DNA from: an uncultured Atopobiaceae bacterium
GTDB taxonomy: Bacteria > Actinomycetota > Coriobacteriia > Coriobacteriales > Atopobiaceae
NCBI GenBank assembly: GCA_947303905.1
Contig: CAMYZR010000093.1
Span: 1-6,298, forward strand
Length of the DNA stretch: 6,298 bases
Reading direction: 5' to 3'
Positions within the stretch are counted from its first letter, which is position 1. Each line of letters begins with the position of its first letter. The position numbers and the translations under genes are program-made. The notes beneath the pieces were generated by a model that made no database searches, was not told where the DNA came from, and was given only the letters and a program-made list of their open reading frames with translations. Shown here piece after piece: positions 5,158 through 6,298 of this stretch.

Positions 5158-5211
5158 CTCGGGGCGCCGGCACCGCTCGACACACCTCACGGCTCCTTAT
5201 GCTCCCCGCTT

Positions 5212-5241
5212 TTGAACTCCCGGCAACGCATGCCGTATCAT
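5212..5241 (+). promoter_or_regulatory. Promoter of the CyuA-family gene
   Basis: TTGAAC (5212-5217) and TATCAT (5236-5241, five of six matches to TATAAT) are 18 bases apart. The start codon follows 32 bases downstream, preceded by GGGAG at 5 bases' spacing. The leader would be about 25 bases, too short for a riboswitch, so any control by cysteine or serine would act through DNA-binding regulators. Confidence 0.6.
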
Positions 5242-5273
5242 GGGACCAACACCACCTCACATAGGGAGTCACC

Positions 5274-6298
5274 ATGGACGCTGCCGCCTACGACAAGCAC
5301 ATCGCCATCCTGCAGGAGGAGCTCGTCTGCGCGCTCGGCTGCACCGAGCCCATCGCCGTGGCCTACGCCTCCGCCCTCGCGCGCGCCGTGCTGGGAGAGC
5401 TGCCCGAGCACGTCAACGTGGCCTGCAGCGGCAACATCATCAAGAACGTCAAGAGCGTGACCGTCCCCAACTCCGGGGGCATGCGCGGCATCGAGGCCGC
5501 GGCGCTTCTCGGCGTCGTGGGTGGCGAGGAGACCCGCGCCCTCGAGGTGCTCGAGGCCGTTACCGAGGCGGACCGCATCCGCACCAAGTCCCTTCTCGAG
5601 CAGGGCATCTGCTCGGTGAGCCTGGTGGAGGACGTGCCCAACCTCTACGTGCGCACCGTCGCCATCGCAAGCGGCCACACGGCCGTCGCCTGCATCGAGG
5701 AGCGCCACACCAACGTGACCGAGCTCACGCTCGACGGCAAGCCCGTCTCGCTCGGCGAGGTCTACCAGCCGGCAAGCCATCACGCCGAGGTGACCGACGA
5801 CCCCCGAGCCGCCATCTCGCTTGCCTCCATCTGGGAGTTCGCGCGCACCGTCAGGCTGGAGGACGTGGACGAGCTCATAACCGGGCAGATCGAGACCAAC
5901 AAGGCCATCTCCGACGAGGGCCTGCGCAACAGGTGGGGCGCCAACATCGGCAGCACGCTGCTGAGGACCCGCTCCAACGACATCACCTGCAAGGCACGCG
6001 CCAGCGCGGCGGCGGGCTCCGACGCGCGCATGAGCGGTTGCGCCATGCCCGTGGTCATCTGCTGCGGCAGTGGCAACCAGGGCATCACCTGCTCGATGCC
6101 GGTGCTCGAGTACGCGCACGAGCTCTGGTCCAGCCACGAGGACCTCGTGCGCGCGGTGGTGCTCTCCGACCTCACGGCTGTGCACGTCAAGTACTACGTG
6201 GGCGAGCTTTCCGCCTTCTGCGGAGCGGTCAGCGCGAGCTGCGGCGCCGGCGCGGGCATCTGCATGCTGCGCGGCGGCACCTTCGAGCAATACGAGGC
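5274..6298 (+). CDS. cyuA: Iron-sulfur L-cysteine desulfidase family protein (CyuA/YhaM, UPF0597), 3'-truncated
   Basis: The family (serine dehydratase alpha-like, SDH_alpha fold) uses an oxygen-sensitive [4Fe-4S] cluster. The characterised members break L-cysteine into pyruvate, ammonia and sulfide in the cytoplasm of anaerobes; a role on L-serine cannot be excluded by sequence. The frame is open from ATG 5274 to the window end, giving 341 of roughly 430 expected residues. Family signatures are all present in order: ALGCTEPIAVA (20-30, with cluster-ligand candidate Cys23), NIIKNVKSVTVPNSGG (54-69), ERHTNVTEL (143-151), SDEGLRNRWGANIGSTL (213-229), SDARMSGCAMP (249-259), GSGNQGITCSMPV (265-277) and LSAFCGA (312-318, candidate ligand Cys316). 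The remaining C-terminal cysteine region seen in homologues lies beyond the window. Extra cysteines at 239, 256, 263, 264, 273, 323 and 330 are notable. The gene has its own promoter; the downstream gene, possibly a transporter as in E. coli, is not visible. Symbol by homology from memory. Confidence 0.88.
   Translation, partial: MDAAAYDKHIAILQEELVCALGCTEPIAVAYASALARAVLGELPEHVNVACSGNIIKNVKSVTVPNSGGMRGIEAAALLGVVGGEETRALEVLEAVTEADRIRTKSLLEQGICSVSLVEDVPNLYVRTVAIASGHTAVACIEERHTNVTELTLDGKPVSLGEVYQPASHHAEVTDDPRAAISLASIWEFARTVRLEDVDELITGQIETNKAISDEGLRNRWGANIGSTLLRTRSNDITCKARASAAAGSDARMSGCAMPVVICCGSGNQGITCSMPVLEYAHELWSSHEDLVRAVVLSDLTAVHVKYYVGELSAFCGAVSASCGAGAGICMLRGGTFEQYE

Noticed and set aside
5238..6290. 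350-codon minus-strand open frame opposite the CyuA-family gene
   Set aside because: Low-complexity Ala/Gly/His/Asp-rich product typical of an antisense shadow; the plus strand holds all family motifs.
1..6298. Mobile element, CRISPR array, tRNA, rRNA, toxin-antitoxin or defence system
   Set aside because: Read on both strands, the window shows no transposase or integrase motifs, regularly spaced repeats, tRNA-like cloverleaf or paired small toxin/antitoxin genes.

Overview
The window reads as a chromosomal stretch of a high-GC Gram-positive bacterium, most likely a member of the Coriobacteriia (Olsenella/Atopobium/Collinsella-like anaerobic Actinomycetota). The reasons are strong G/C third-position bias, GTG/TTG starts, strong AGGAGG-type ribosome binding sites, a compact four-domain ribosomal protein S1, and a cytoplasmic cysteine-desulfidase-family enzyme of the anaerobic type. 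The lineage call is an inference from sequence character and remembered homologues; no search was run.

Layout, left to right. A TPR-repeat protein on the plus strand (3-884, probably cut by the window edge) runs tail to tail into a minus-strand cluster; the two 3' ends overlap by 28 bases. The cluster, in transcription order, is a small membrane protein with a C-terminal zinc ribbon (2472-2062), coaE (dephospho-CoA kinase, 2051-1446) and a membrane-anchored lytic transglycosylase (1444-857). Spacings of 10 and 1 bases make these three genes almost certainly one operon. Upstream lies a 276-base gap with an intrinsic terminator for rpsA, a weak candidate promoter and two short palindromes. Next is rpsA on the minus strand (3915-2749), a separate transcription unit.

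A 448-base non-coding stretch (3916-4363) separates rpsA from a divergent plus-strand gene for a secreted lysine-rich protein with a bacterial Ig-like (BIG2-like) fold (4364-5059). This stretch holds the rpsA promoter, a long rpsA leader in which the Shine-Dalgarno can be sequestered, and several inverted repeats. The secreted gene and its flank look more AT-rich than the neighbours and may be an accessory insertion. A strong hairpin terminator follows it, then a promoter and the first 341 codons of a CyuA/YhaM-family iron-sulfur L-cysteine desulfidase (5274 to the window end).

Most of the window is housekeeping: CoA synthesis, translation, wall turnover and thiol/amino-acid catabolism. I see no mobile element, CRISPR array, tRNA, rRNA or defence system. 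The parts most worth a second look are the rpsA leader, the secreted protein with its structured upstream region, and the extra cysteines in the CyuA homologue.
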